From an uncultured Algibacter sp. (GTDB lineage: Bacteria; Bacteroidota; Bacteroidia; Flavobacteriales; Flavobacteriaceae), in assembly GCF_947495925.1 (NCBI RefSeq), contig NZ_CANMAU010000001.1, forward strand, positions 434,001 to 498,000: a stretch of DNA of 64,000 bases, written 5' to 3'. Shown here one piece after another: positions 1 through 8,039 of the stretch. The notes below the pieces were generated by a model. It was not told the origin of the DNA. It ran no database searches and was given only the letters and a program-made list of their open reading frames with translations. The number at the start of each line of letters is the position of its first letter. Within the stretch, counting starts at the first letter, position 1. Position numbers and translations under genes: made by a program.

Positions 1-458
1 CAAGTATTTTAGAAATTGGTTCGGGTCCAGGTAGTGACTGGGAAATTCTTAAACGACGGAATAACAAGGTTGTAGGTTCTGACAATTCAAAAGAATTTTT
101 AAACCATTTAACTTCCAAATTTCCAAATGGTGAATTCCTGAATTTAGATGCTGTTAGTTTAAATACCAATTTAAAATTTGATTGCATCTATTCCAATAAA
201 GTCATGCATCATTTAACTGATGAAGAATTAGTTAAATCCATTAAAAAACAAAGTGATATTTTAAACGCTGAGGGTATAATTTGTCATTCCTTTTGGAAAG
301 GAGAAGGCTCCGAAATTTTCAAAGGCCTTTTTGTAAATTATCATGAAAAGGAGGATCTATTTAAGTTTTACGACCCTAGTTTTGAAATTCTCTTTTTAGA
401 TTTTTATACTGAATTTGACAAAGAGGATTCAATTTTATTAATTGGAAAGAAAAAATAA
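1..458 (+). CDS. Class I SAM-dependent methyltransferase, 3' part
   Basis: The reading frame is open from base 3 and runs in from before the window, so the N-terminus is missing. The first visible residues form the SAM-binding motif I (LEIGSGPGSD). They are followed by GSDNS at the end of strand beta2, and by FDCIYSNKVMHHL, the usual motif IV/post-IV region. An in-frame ATG at 204 lies inside that last motif, so it is not the start. Known of the family: a Rossmann-fold enzyme moving a methyl group from SAM to an acceptor that cannot be predicted here. The stop lies two bases before the DUF2480 start, so the two genes are probably co-transcribed. Only about 152 residues are visible; the fold is clear, the substrate unknown. 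Confidence 0.8.
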   Translation, partial: SILEIGSGPGSDWEILKRRNNKVVGSDNSKEFLNHLTSKFPNGEFLNLDAVSLNTNLKFDCIYSNKVMHHLTDEELVKSIKKQSDILNAEGIICHSFWKGEGSEIFKGLFVNYHEKEDLFKFYDPSFEILFLDFYTEFDKEDSILLIGKKK

Positions 459-459
459 A

Positions 460-966
460 ATGGCAGACGAAATTATTAATCGCGTTGCAAATAGCAAACT
501 AGTTACTATCGACCTTGAAGATTTTTATCCTCAAGGAAAACGTGTTCTGTTCGATATCAAAGATTGGCTTTACGAAGGCTTTGTACTTCGCGAAAAAGAT
601 TTTAGAACTCAAGTTTCTGAATTCGATTGGGCTCAATATCAAGATTATTATATAGCATTAACATGCAGTACTGATGCTATTATACCTGGTTGGGCTTACA
701 TGCTTTTAAGTATTAATCTAGAACCCCACGCAAAAAAAGTAATTGTTGGTAATTTAGAACAATTGGAGACTTCTATTTATCAAGATATCATCAACAATCT
801 GGATTTTTCAGAACACCAAGGAAAGCCTATTATAATAAAAGGTTGCTCGAATAAACCAGTACCTCAAAACGCTTATATATTTTTAGCCAATAAGCTTAAG
901 CCTATAGCAAAATCTATTATGTATGGCGAAGCCTGCTCTTCAGTACCACTATATAAAAATAAGTGA
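460..966 (+). CDS. DUF2480 family protein
   Basis: Cytoplasmic protein of 168 residues matching the Bacteroidota DUF2480 family as I recall it: an opening like EIINRVANSKLVTIDLEDFYP, then a FDIKDWLYEG segment and CSTDAIIPGWAYMLL in the middle. There is no signal peptide or membrane segment. I start at the ATG at 460. A TTG at 442 also opens the frame but lies inside the upstream methyltransferase. The molecular function of the family is not known to me. The two-base gap to the methyltransferase implies an operon. A hairpin with a long loop and a T run follows. Confidence 0.75.
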   Translation: MADEIINRVANSKLVTIDLEDFYPQGKRVLFDIKDWLYEGFVLREKDFRTQVSEFDWAQYQDYYIALTCSTDAIIPGWAYMLLSINLEPHAKKVIVGNLEQLETSIYQDIINNLDFSEHQGKPIIIKGCSNKPVPQNAYIFLANKLKPIAKSIMYGEACSSVPLYKNK

Positions 967-1026
967 TTTTTCATATTCTTGAGTCATTTACATTGTGTTT
1001 TAGATCTCATCAAAAATCACTTTTTT
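961..1026 (+). terminator. Possible terminator with long loop after DUF2480 gene
   Basis: An 11-base arm (AAGTGATTTTT, 961-971) is repeated inverted at 1012-1022 and merges into a run of six Ts at 1021-1026. The loop is about 40 bases, which is long for an intrinsic terminator, so this is weaker than the others in the window. Confidence 0.4.
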
Positions 1027-1060
1027 AACGTTGATAATTCTTTCAACTTAAAATTAAACT

Positions 1061-1068
1061 TATCTTTG
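1061..1068 (+). promoter_or_regulatory. Bacteroidota -7 promoter box upstream of DUF3078 gene
   Basis: TATCTTTG fits the TAnnTTTG consensus of the Bacteroidota housekeeping sigma factor and sits 26 bases before the ATG at 1095. A TTG at 1031-1033 is farther than the usual -33 spacing, so only the -7 box is convincing. Confidence 0.45.
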
Positions 1069-1094
1069 AGCGCATTTTATTAAATATCAAAAAA

Positions 1095-2021
1095 ATGAAA
1101 AAAACGCTATTAATCATGACATTATTCATTGGAATCATTTCAATGAATGCACAAACTAAGGAAGAATTAGAAGCTCAAAAAGCCGAAAAGCAAGCTGAAG
1201 CTGATGCTGCCACAAAAGAGGTAGAAGCTATACAGGCCCAAATTGATGCCTTACCTGGCTGGCATTTAAGTGCTTTTGGTACTATTGGAGGAAGTTTTTC
1301 TAGTTTCAACAATTGGTATGCTCAAGGCTCTCCAAATAATGATGCCGGAAGTATTGGTTTTACGGTAAACGCCAACGCGAACTTAATTCAACCAAAATTC
1401 TTTTGGAGAAATGCATTAACCACAAATTTAAACTGGGTAAAACTGGATGACAGGGATGACCCAACAGATGAAGCTGGGTTTGTTCCAACTACAGATGTTT
1501 TTAATATTTCATCCCTTTACGGTAGAAATATATCTAAAACATGGGCCGTTTCTGCTTTAATGGAATACAGAACAACGCTATTAGATAACTTTAACAATCC
1601 TGGATATTTAGATTTAGGTGTTGGTATGACTTGGACACCAATAACTGATTTAGTTGTTGTTATTCACCCTTTAAACTACAATTTTGTTTTTGCTGATGAT
1701 GATCTTATTTTTGAATCTTCATTAGGTGCTAAAATCATGGTAGACTATAACAAAAAGATTGGTGATTTAAATATTAAATCAAACCTTTCAGCATTTCAAA
1801 GTTATGAAAGTAGTGATTTATCAAACTGGACTTGGACAAACTCTTTAGGTTATACAATCTGGAAAGGTATTGGTATTGGTTTCGATTTTGGACTTAGAAG
1901 CAACAAGCAAGAGGCTCTTAATTTTGCTTTAGCTCAAGACCCACCAACAGCGACTGGATTTGATGATGTAGACAATAAATTACAATCATTTTATACAGCA
2001 GGCATTAGCTATAAATTCTAA
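1095..2021 (+). CDS. DUF3078 family outer-membrane protein
   Basis: A 308-residue exported protein. Residues 1-20 are a signal peptide ending SMNAQ. Residues 21-52 (KEELEAQKAEKQAEAD and on) are Ala/Glu-rich and look like a short coiled coil. The rest is a string of amphipathic, aromatic-rich beta strands ending in Tyr-Lys-Phe, typical of a small outer-membrane barrel. The FNNWYAQGSPN segment and overall pattern match DUF3078. A related gene follows at 2096, separated by a terminator, so the pair looks like a tandem duplication that has diverged. No function is established for the family to my knowledge. The start is the ATG at 1095, which gives a clean signal peptide. Confidence 0.75.
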   Translation: MKKTLLIMTLFIGIISMNAQTKEELEAQKAEKQAEADAATKEVEAIQAQIDALPGWHLSAFGTIGGSFSSFNNWYAQGSPNNDAGSIGFTVNANANLIQPKFFWRNALTTNLNWVKLDDRDDPTDEAGFVPTTDVFNISSLYGRNISKTWAVSALMEYRTTLLDNFNNPGYLDLGVGMTWTPITDLVVVIHPLNYNFVFADDDLIFESSLGAKIMVDYNKKIGDLNIKSNLSAFQSYESSDLSNWTWTNSLGYTIWKGIGIGFDFGLRSNKQEALNFALAQDPPTATGFDDVDNKLQSFYTAGISYKF

Positions 2022-2045
2022 AACCAAGATTTATAAAACATTAAT

Positions 2046-2071
2046 AAAGCGCTTTTTTAAGGCGCTTTTTT
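2046..2071 (+). terminator. Intrinsic terminator between the two DUF3078 genes
   Basis: AAAGCGC at 2046-2052 pairs with GCGCTTT at 2062-2068 across a 9-base loop, and the right arm runs into six Ts ending at 2071. Confidence 0.7.
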
Positions 2072-2095
2072 AAATCACTTTAAATTATATCACAA

Positions 2096-3020
2096 ATGAA
2101 ATTTAAGCTTTTACTAATTCTAACATTGTTTCATTATTGAAAACACTCATGCTCAAGACAATACAAAATCTACAGATACTATTCCCGATGGCTTGAATAC
2201 CGATGGAAAAATAACCTTTTTAATAAACCAATCTGCTTTTTCTAACTGGCAACCTGGAGGAGATAAGAATTTGGCTGGTAATGCCTCCTTAAATTATGAT
2301 TTTAATTATGACAAGGGACCTTGGTCTTGGGACAGCAAAATTTTGGCAAGCTATGGTGTAACCATTAATGATGATGATGGCACGCGTAAAACCGATGACA
2401 GACTAGAACTAAATACAGTTTTAGGAAGAGCTATGAAAAAGAAATACTGGAATTTTTCATTTTTCATGAACTTCAGAACACAATTCAGTAATGGATTTAA
2501 TTATAATGAAGATTTTGCAGGTAATAATGAAGATTTTCCCACTTCAGGTTTTTTCAAACCAGCATATTGGACTTTTGGACCAGGTTTCTTATGGAAAAAA
2601 AGCAATACTTTAAATGTAAACTTTGCTCCACTATCGTCAAAATTCACCTTTATAAAAGATGAAATATTTACTATAAATGATGATGATAGCAACAATGTAT
2701 TTTACGAATCAAGTAATGATGTTGAAACTTATGGTGTTCCTGCAGGAAAATCACATTTGTATGAATTTGGTCTTAACATACGTGGCTATTACAAATTCAA
2801 TATTATGGAAAATATATCCATGGAGAATATTATAAACTTATATTCCAATTATTTAAACAAACCTAAGAATGTTGATATTGATTATACGATGAACTTGGTT
2901 ATGAAAATCAATGAAGTTTTCTCAACCAATTTAACCTTTCAAACCGTTTATGACGATAATGCCTTTAGAGGGTTTCAAGTTAGGGAGGTATTTGGTCTTG
3001 GCATAAATGTTAATTTGTAA
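2096..3020 (+). CDS. DUF3078 family protein, frameshifted within its signal peptide
   Basis: The body, in frame from 2124 to 3020, is a DUF3078 protein: LINQSAFSNWQPGGDKN is the family's hallmark Asn-Trp-Gly-Gly segment, followed by barrel strands and a C-terminal NVNL. Its frame has no ATG near the start. An ATG at 2096 in another frame begins MKFKLLLILTLF, a good signal-peptide core, but hits TGA at 2138. Moving to the other frame after codon 12 (around base 2132) continues IIENTHAQDNT, a plausible end to the same signal peptide. A single-base change would restore one gene of about 308 codons. I therefore read this as one gene with a frameshift, either a real mutation or a sequence error. 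A TTG at 2193 could start a version without export signal, which would be mislocalised. Confidence 0.65.
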
Positions 3021-3034
3021 ACCTTTAGACTTAT

Positions 3035-3066
3035 AAAAAAAGCACTTCAAAAGAAGTGCTTTTTTT
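3035..3066. terminator. Bidirectional terminator between DUF3078 gene and PBP1A gene
   Basis: A perfect stem with arms 3035-3048 and 3053-3066 (core AGCACTTC/GAAGTGCT) and a four-base loop is flanked by A and T runs, so it can end transcription from both convergent genes. Confidence 0.85.
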
Positions 3067-3073
3067 ATACTCA

Positions 3074-5332
3074 TCATTTATTTCCTTTAAACTTTTTTGT
3101 TTTCTTCTTTTTACTGAATAAACGCTTTAGAAAGGTGTCTTTCTTTTCAGGAGAACAATTCAAATCCATAAGCACCTGTTCTGATGGTTTTTCAAATCGA
3201 GCATTAGTAATCGTATTAAACTCAGAATCAGCATTTAATTTTTGATAAAACTTTGCAAAAACTGGTAATGCAGAATTTGCACCTTGCCCCAAACCTGTAG
3301 TTTTAAAGCCAATACTATGATTATCATTCCCAACCCAAGTAACCGTAACTAATTTTGGAGTAATACCAACAAACCAACCATCTTTATTATCTTGAGTGGT
3401 TCCTGTTTTACCTGCAATATCATTTTTAAGATTATAAGTACTTCGAAGTCTCGTGGCAGTACCAGAATTCACTGTAGATTTCATCATTTCTAATAAAACT
3501 TGCCGAGTATGATCGTTATATGCAGGTTCTTTGGCAACCTTAGACTTAAATTCTACAATTAGGTTGCCATTTCTGTCTTCAATCTTAGTAATGTAGAACG
3601 GTTTTACTGGCTTCCCTTTATTTACATAGCTAGTGTAAGCACCTGCAACTCCTTTTAAACCTATTTCGGCTACACCCAAAGCTAAAGATGGCTCATTAGG
3701 TAGCTGGTCAGATAATCCTAATTTTTTAGCTTGCTCTAAAACCTTTGGTATACCTACCTTGTTTAAAACCTTAACAGCGACAGTATTTACAGAATTACTA
3801 AGTGCTTTTTCTAAATTATAGTTAACATACTGATCATCCTTACTACTTCCAGAATTTGATGGTGTCCAGTTATTGTAATTAGTATATGTGACTTCAGCCA
3901 AAGAAAAATAAGTACATGGATCCATGCCATTTTCAATAGCTGCCGTATAAACAAAAGGCTTGAAAGTTGATCCCACCTGCCTTTTACTTTGTGATACATG
4001 ATCGTATTTAAAAAACCGATAATCTATGCCTCCAATATAAGTTCGCACTGCACCTGTAGACGGATCAACCGCTAACATCCCAGTATTTAAAAATTTCAAA
4101 CAATGTTTAATACTATCTTTTACGGTTATACTTTTAATAGTATCACCTTTCCAACTGAACAAACTAACATCCCTTTTTACATTTAGAGAATCTTCTATTT
4201 GTTTATTAGATAAACCTTTGGTTTTATACGATTTATATTGAGGTGAGTTTTCATAAACTAAGGTAATCAACTTATTATTTTTCAACCAGGGCGCCGACTT
4301 ACCATAAGATGTTTCAAAAGCATTCTGTAATTTCGACATATGTTCTTGCATGGCAGATTCTGCTAATTCCTGCATCTTATAATCTAAGGTGGTATGTACA
4401 ACTAATCCATCTTTATATAAATTATATGATTTCCCATCAGGAGATTTAATAGAATCCAGAATTACGGCCAATTCCTGCTTAACCGCTTCTCTAAAATAAG
4501 GTGCCACACCTACATCATGGTTAAACGAGCGATAATTCAATATCAAATCTTGATCTACCAAAGTGTCAAGAACGTTTTCATTTAAATAATTATATTTAGC
4601 CATTTGTTGAAATACGACATTCCTTCTCTTCCTACAGTTTTCAGGATTCCTTCGCGGATTGTAAAAACTATTCGCTTTAAGAGTACCAATTAATGTTGCT
4701 GCTTCACTTATGGACAAGTCTGATGCTGGCTTATTAAAAAACTTTCTAGAGGCACTTTCTATACCATAGGTGTTATCTGAAAAAGGAACCGTATTTAAAT
4801 ATAGGGTTAGAATTTCATTCTTGGAATAGATTTCTTCAATTCTTGTAGCTACTATAGATTCTTTAAACTTATTAATGACCGTACTAAACAAGTAGAAATT
4901 TTGTCTGCCAAACAAATTTTTAGCCAACTGCAAGGTAATGGTACTTCCCCCTCCTGCGGATCTATCCTGTAATAAGATACTTTTTACAAACACTCTAAGC
5001 AGACTTACATTATCAATACCGTCGTGATCATAAAAGCGAACATCTTCGGTAGCTACCAAGGCATCAATTAAATGCTCTGGAAAATCTTCAAATACTAAAG
5101 GCTGCCTATCGTAAACGTAATATTTCCCAATTAAAGCACCGTCTTTATCTAAAACTTCTGTGGCTTGATCCTGTTTAATAGAACTTAAACGCTCAACGGT
5201 TGGCAACTTACCAAAAAAACCTAGGTAAATACTAAAATACAAACCAACAAAAAACAACAACACAGAGGCCACAGCAACCAACAACCATTTCAACCATTTA
5301 GCTCTAAGTATGCCAGAAAATTTATTAATCAT
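3074..5332 (-). CDS. Class A penicillin-binding protein (transglycosylase/transpeptidase)
   Basis: A bifunctional murein synthase of 752 residues. Residues 17-36 form the membrane anchor. The GT51 glycosyltransferase domain (about 55-235) has catalytic Glu96 in ATEDVRFYDHDG, then GGGSTITLQLAKNLF and the KESIVATRIEEIYSKNEIL stretch. The penicillin-binding transpeptidase domain has all three active-site motifs: S455-T-F-K458, S514-V-N516 and K642-T-G644. It polymerises lipid II and cross-links stem peptides in the periplasm. The C-terminus is Lys-rich. It lies 15 bases downstream of hflX, so the two are probably co-transcribed. The family match is PBP1A (mrcA/ponA type); I leave the symbol open because flavobacteria carry several paralogues. 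Confidence 0.92.
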   Translation of the reverse strand: MINKFSGILRAKWLKWLLVAVASVLLFFVGLYFSIYLGFFGKLPTVERLSSIKQDQATEVLDKDGALIGKYYVYDRQPLVFEDFPEHLIDALVATEDVRFYDHDGIDNVSLLRVFVKSILLQDRSAGGGSTITLQLAKNLFGRQNFYLFSTVINKFKESIVATRIEEIYSKNEILTLYLNTVPFSDNTYGIESASRKFFNKPASDLSISEAATLIGTLKANSFYNPRRNPENCRKRRNVVFQQMAKYNYLNENVLDTLVDQDLILNYRSFNHDVGVAPYFREAVKQELAVILDSIKSPDGKSYNLYKDGLVVHTTLDYKMQELAESAMQEHMSKLQNAFETSYGKSAPWLKNNKLITLVYENSPQYKSYKTKGLSNKQIEDSLNVKRDVSLFSWKGDTIKSITVKDSIKHCLKFLNTGMLAVDPSTGAVRTYIGGIDYRFFKYDHVSQSKRQVGSTFKPFVYTAAIENGMDPCTYFSLAEVTYTNYNNWTPSNSGSSKDDQYVNYNLEKALSNSVNTVAVKVLNKVGIPKVLEQAKKLGLSDQLPNEPSLALGVAEIGLKGVAGAYTSYVNKGKPVKPFYITKIEDRNGNLIVEFKSKVAKEPAYNDHTRQVLLEMMKSTVNSGTATRLRSTYNLKNDIAGKTGTTQDNKDGWFVGITPKLVTVTWVGNDNHSIGFKTTGLGQGANSALPVFAKFYQKLNADSEFNTITNARFEKPSEQVLMDLNCSPEKKDTFLKRLFSKKKKTKKFKGNK

Positions 5333-5347
5333 AAAACAGAAAGTCGA

Positions 5348-6541
5348 TTAACTATCCGATTCTAAATCAGGATAAAGAAAGTGATTATAAGGAAATCGTG
5401 TAACATGAATTTCTCTGACCTCCGCATAAACACGCTTCTTAAAATCTTCCAAATTTTGTTTATTAAGTGCAGAAATAAATAGAGCATTGTTACCAACTTT
5501 GCTCATCCAAGTGCCTTTCCATTCTTCCAGTGAATAATGCCTTGGTGTGCGCTCAGTTTCCAAATCATCATCATCAATATATTCTTGTTGATAAGCATCT
5601 ATTTTGTTAAACACCATTATAGTGGGTTTATCACCGCTCTTTATTTCGCCTAAAATTTTCTCAACAGATGCTATATGCTCTTCAAAATTAGGATGCGATA
5701 TATCTACTACATGAAGCAACAAATCGGCCTCGGTTACCTCATCTAAAGTGCTTTTAAAACTATCTACCAATTGGGTAGGTAATTTCCTTATAAATCCAAC
5801 CGTATCAGACAATAAAAAAGGAAGATTCTGTATCACAACTTTTCTCACCGTTGTATCTAAAGTGGCAAACAATTTGTTTTCAGCAAACACTTCACTTTTA
5901 CTTATAACATTCATTAATGTAGATTTCCCAACATTAGTATACCCTACTAGCGCCACTCTTACCATTTTTCCACGGTTACCGCGCTGCACAGCCATTTGCT
6001 TATCGATAGTTTTAATACGCTTTTTTAGGAGCGCTATTTTATCACGTACAATACGCCTATCTGTTTCAATTTCTGTTTCACCAGGTCCGCGCATTCCTAT
6101 TCCCCCTTTTTGGCGTTCCAGGTGGGTCCACATACCTCTTAATCTTGGCAATAAATATTCACATTGTGCCAATTCAACCTGTGTTCTAGCATAACTGGTT
6201 TGGGCACGTTGCGCAAAAATATCGAGTATTAAATTGGTTCTGTCTAAAACCTTTACATCAAGAATTTTACTTATGTTTCGTTCTTGGGCTGCAGACAATT
6301 CATCATCAAAAATAGCCGTATCAATATGATGCTCATTGATATACTGACGGACATCTTCCATCTTACCCGTTCCTATAAAAGTTTTTGGGTTAGGCATGTC
6401 CATTTTTTGAGTAAAACGTTTCACCGCATACCCGCCAGCTGTAAAGGTTAAAAACTCAAGCTCATCTAAATACTCTTTAGACTTAACTTCGTCCTGATCC
6501 TTGGTAATTACTCCTATTAAAACTGCTTTTTCTAAACCCAC
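5348..6541 (-). CDS. hflX: GTPase HflX
   Basis: A 397-residue GTPase of the Obg-HflX group. The N-terminal HflX domain includes FIGTGKMEDV (about 55-64) and the RGPGETEIETDRR glycine-rich linker (151-163). The G domain has G1 GYTNVGKS (200-207), G3 DTVGF (246-250) and G4 NKID (312-315). Known of the family: it binds 50S subunits and splits stalled or hibernating ribosomes, particularly in stress. The start ATG at 6541 lies 33 bases after a strong TAACTTTG box. PBP1A follows 15 bases downstream. Length and motifs are normal. Confidence 0.95.
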   Translation of the reverse strand: MGLEKAVLIGVITKDQDEVKSKEYLDELEFLTFTAGGYAVKRFTQKMDMPNPKTFIGTGKMEDVRQYINEHHIDTAIFDDELSAAQERNISKILDVKVLDRTNLILDIFAQRAQTSYARTQVELAQCEYLLPRLRGMWTHLERQKGGIGMRGPGETEIETDRRIVRDKIALLKKRIKTIDKQMAVQRGNRGKMVRVALVGYTNVGKSTLMNVISKSEVFAENKLFATLDTTVRKVVIQNLPFLLSDTVGFIRKLPTQLVDSFKSTLDEVTEADLLLHVVDISHPNFEEHIASVEKILGEIKSGDKPTIMVFNKIDAYQQEYIDDDDLETERTPRHYSLEEWKGTWMSKVGNNALFISALNKQNLEDFKKRVYAEVREIHVTRFPYNHFLYPDLESDS

Positions 6542-6574
6542 ATTGTTCTTTTAAATCTCAAATATAAATATGTG

Positions 6575-6582
6575 CAAAGTTA
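6575..6582 (-). promoter_or_regulatory. -7 promoter box of hflX
   Basis: On the minus strand this reads TAACTTTG followed by C, a full match to TAnnTTTG(C), 33 bases before the hflX ATG. No clear TTG is seen at the -33 spacing. Confidence 0.55.
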
Positions 6583-6620
6583 CACAATTGCTAGCATTTT
6601 AATATTTATAATTTTAGACC

Positions 6621-6628
6621 TATTTTTG
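6621..6628 (+). promoter_or_regulatory. -7 promoter box abutting the EEP gene start
   Basis: TATTTTTG fits TAnnTTTG and ends four bases before the ATG at 6633. If it is used, the transcript would begin at or next to the start codon, that is, be leaderless or nearly so. In this AT-rich DNA a chance match is possible. Confidence 0.35.
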
Positions 6629-6632
6629 ATTT

Positions 6633-7601
6633 ATGACAGAACCCTTTGAAGATATTCCTGTACGCCAAGACATGCAAACTATTGCATTTTATAATCTTGA
6701 GAATTTATTCGATTTAAAAAACAACCGACACACCAACGATAACGATTTTTTACCGACATCGGTTAAAAAATGGACGCCAAAACGTTACGGCAATAAACTT
6801 AGAAAACTAAGCTATGCCATCTCGAATATTGGTAGACGAGAAACGGGTAAACACCCAGCATTGGTTGGATTAGCAGAAGTTGAAAATGCTAAAGTGATTG
6901 AAGATTTATTGCGCTCAAAACATTTGGAAGATTACAATTATGGTTTTGTGCACTTTGATTCGTTAGATGAACGCGGTATTGATGTCGCGCTATTGTATGA
7001 TAAAAATGTTTTTAAAGTATTAACTTCTGAACCATTTACAATTGAATTAACCGATGAGGACGGATCGGCTGATTATACTAGGGATATTTTATTAGTTTCT
7101 GGTTTATTAGATAGCCAAGAAGTTCATGTAGTTGTTAATCATTGGTCTTCTAGACGAGAAGGTGAAAAAGAAACCGAACCTAAACGTATGGCATCATCTC
7201 ATCAGGTTGGTGAAATTATTTCAAATTTAAAATCGGATAACGTTGACGCTAAGATTATAGTTATAGGTGATTTTAATGATGACCCGCATAGTAAAAGCAT
7301 TAAAAACTTAGTTGATAATTTCGGCATTTATAATCCGTTTGAAACTTTACGTGCCTACAATAGAGGTTCTGTAAAACATAGGCGCCAATGGTTTTTATTT
7401 GACCAAGTTTTAATTTCCACCAATTTTTTTAAGAGTTCAGATAATCAATTTGAATTCTTTAAAGCTAACATCTTTGATGAAGACTTCTTAAAACTCTTTA
7501 AAGGCCCTTTTAAAGGCGCGCCATTTAGAACCTATGTTGGCAAAAAGTATAAGGGCGGCTATAGCGATCATTTTCCAGTGTATGCTATTTTAAAAAAATA
7601 G
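6633..7601 (+). CDS. Endonuclease/exonuclease/phosphatase (EEP) family protein
   Basis: A 322-residue EEP-fold metal-dependent phosphodiesterase. Catalytic motifs appear in order: FYNLENLFD (19-27), metal-binding Glu in LAEVEN (80-85), DERGIDVALLYD (112-123), His170 in VVNHWSSRR, Asp213/Asn215 in GDFND, and Asp312-His313 in GYSDHFPVY. No signal peptide is visible, unlike the paralogue at 12456, so it is probably cytoplasmic. Both share the FYNLENLFD opening and the NHW-S-RR motif, which points to a duplication. Known members cleave nucleic acid or phosphate esters; the substrate here is unknown. Its start lies very close to a -7 box. The neighbourhood (TonB receptor, DUF5689 lipoprotein, second EEP) hints at processing of phosphorylated polymers, which is inference. 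Confidence 0.85.
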   Translation: MTEPFEDIPVRQDMQTIAFYNLENLFDLKNNRHTNDNDFLPTSVKKWTPKRYGNKLRKLSYAISNIGRRETGKHPALVGLAEVENAKVIEDLLRSKHLEDYNYGFVHFDSLDERGIDVALLYDKNVFKVLTSEPFTIELTDEDGSADYTRDILLVSGLLDSQEVHVVVNHWSSRREGEKETEPKRMASSHQVGEIISNLKSDNVDAKIIVIGDFNDDPHSKSIKNLVDNFGIYNPFETLRAYNRGSVKHRRQWFLFDQVLISTNFFKSSDNQFEFFKANIFDEDFLKLFKGPFKGAPFRTYVGKKYKGGYSDHFPVYAILKK

Positions 7602-7619
7602 AAGAATTTATAAAATAAT

Positions 7620-7997
7620 TTAGGTCGCTTGAAAGACTATATACGCCAAACCCAGAATAATGAATGGAACAAACCAGAGCATCCAAATATTATAATTCAG
7701 CTTTTTGTTTTTAAGCATTTTGGCACCTCTAACTTTAAGTTTCTTGCCGCCATACTGCATCCAATTTTTAAAATATAGAAAGACTACGGTTAGAGCAAAC
7801 AAGGTCCACGCTTTTGTAGGTGACATGGTATCTACGTGCATTTGTTTGAAAAACCTAGCAAAAAAAACCCCTAGAAGCAATAACAAACTGCTTTGTAAAA
7901 ACGTAATATAGAAAGTGGCTATACTTTGAGCTTTTTTATTCTTTTTTGATTTATAATGTGCTAAAAAATGAAAGAAAAAATTATCGAAACTAGTCAT
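7620..7997 (-). CDS. Small membrane protein, unknown function
   Basis: A 125-residue protein not recognised as a named family. Three hydrophobic segments are visible: about 27-46 (TFLQSSLLLLLGVFFARFF), 64-77 (WTLFALTVVFLYF) and 105-122 (MLWFVPFIILGLAYIVF), separated by Lys-rich loops (KSKKNKKAQ, GGKKLKVRGAKMLKNKK) that should be cytoplasmic. It is convergent with the EEP gene, 18 bases from its stop. It lies 42 bases downstream of the DUF5689 gene start's opposite end on the same strand as the TonB receptor unit, so it may be the last gene of that transcript. It has normal base composition and no shadowing gene, so I take it as real. Confidence 0.6.
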   Translation of the reverse strand: MTSFDNFFFHFLAHYKSKKNKKAQSIATFYITFLQSSLLLLLGVFFARFFKQMHVDTMSPTKAWTLFALTVVFLYFKNWMQYGGKKLKVRGAKMLKNKKLNYNIWMLWFVPFIILGLAYIVFQAT

Positions 7998-8039
7998 TTG
8001 GCTAATGTAGCAACTCAGACTAATTAATCAAAATTACTC

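Noticed and set aside
2138-2192. Programmed ribosomal frameshift in the second DUF3078 gene
   Set aside because: There is no slippery heptamer, downstream pseudoknot or internal Shine-Dalgarno-like sequence; a mutation or sequence error is simpler.
5748-6194. 148-codon open frame on the plus strand within hflX
   Set aside because: hflX motifs occupy the same bases on the other strand; the antisense product is low in complexity and matches nothing.
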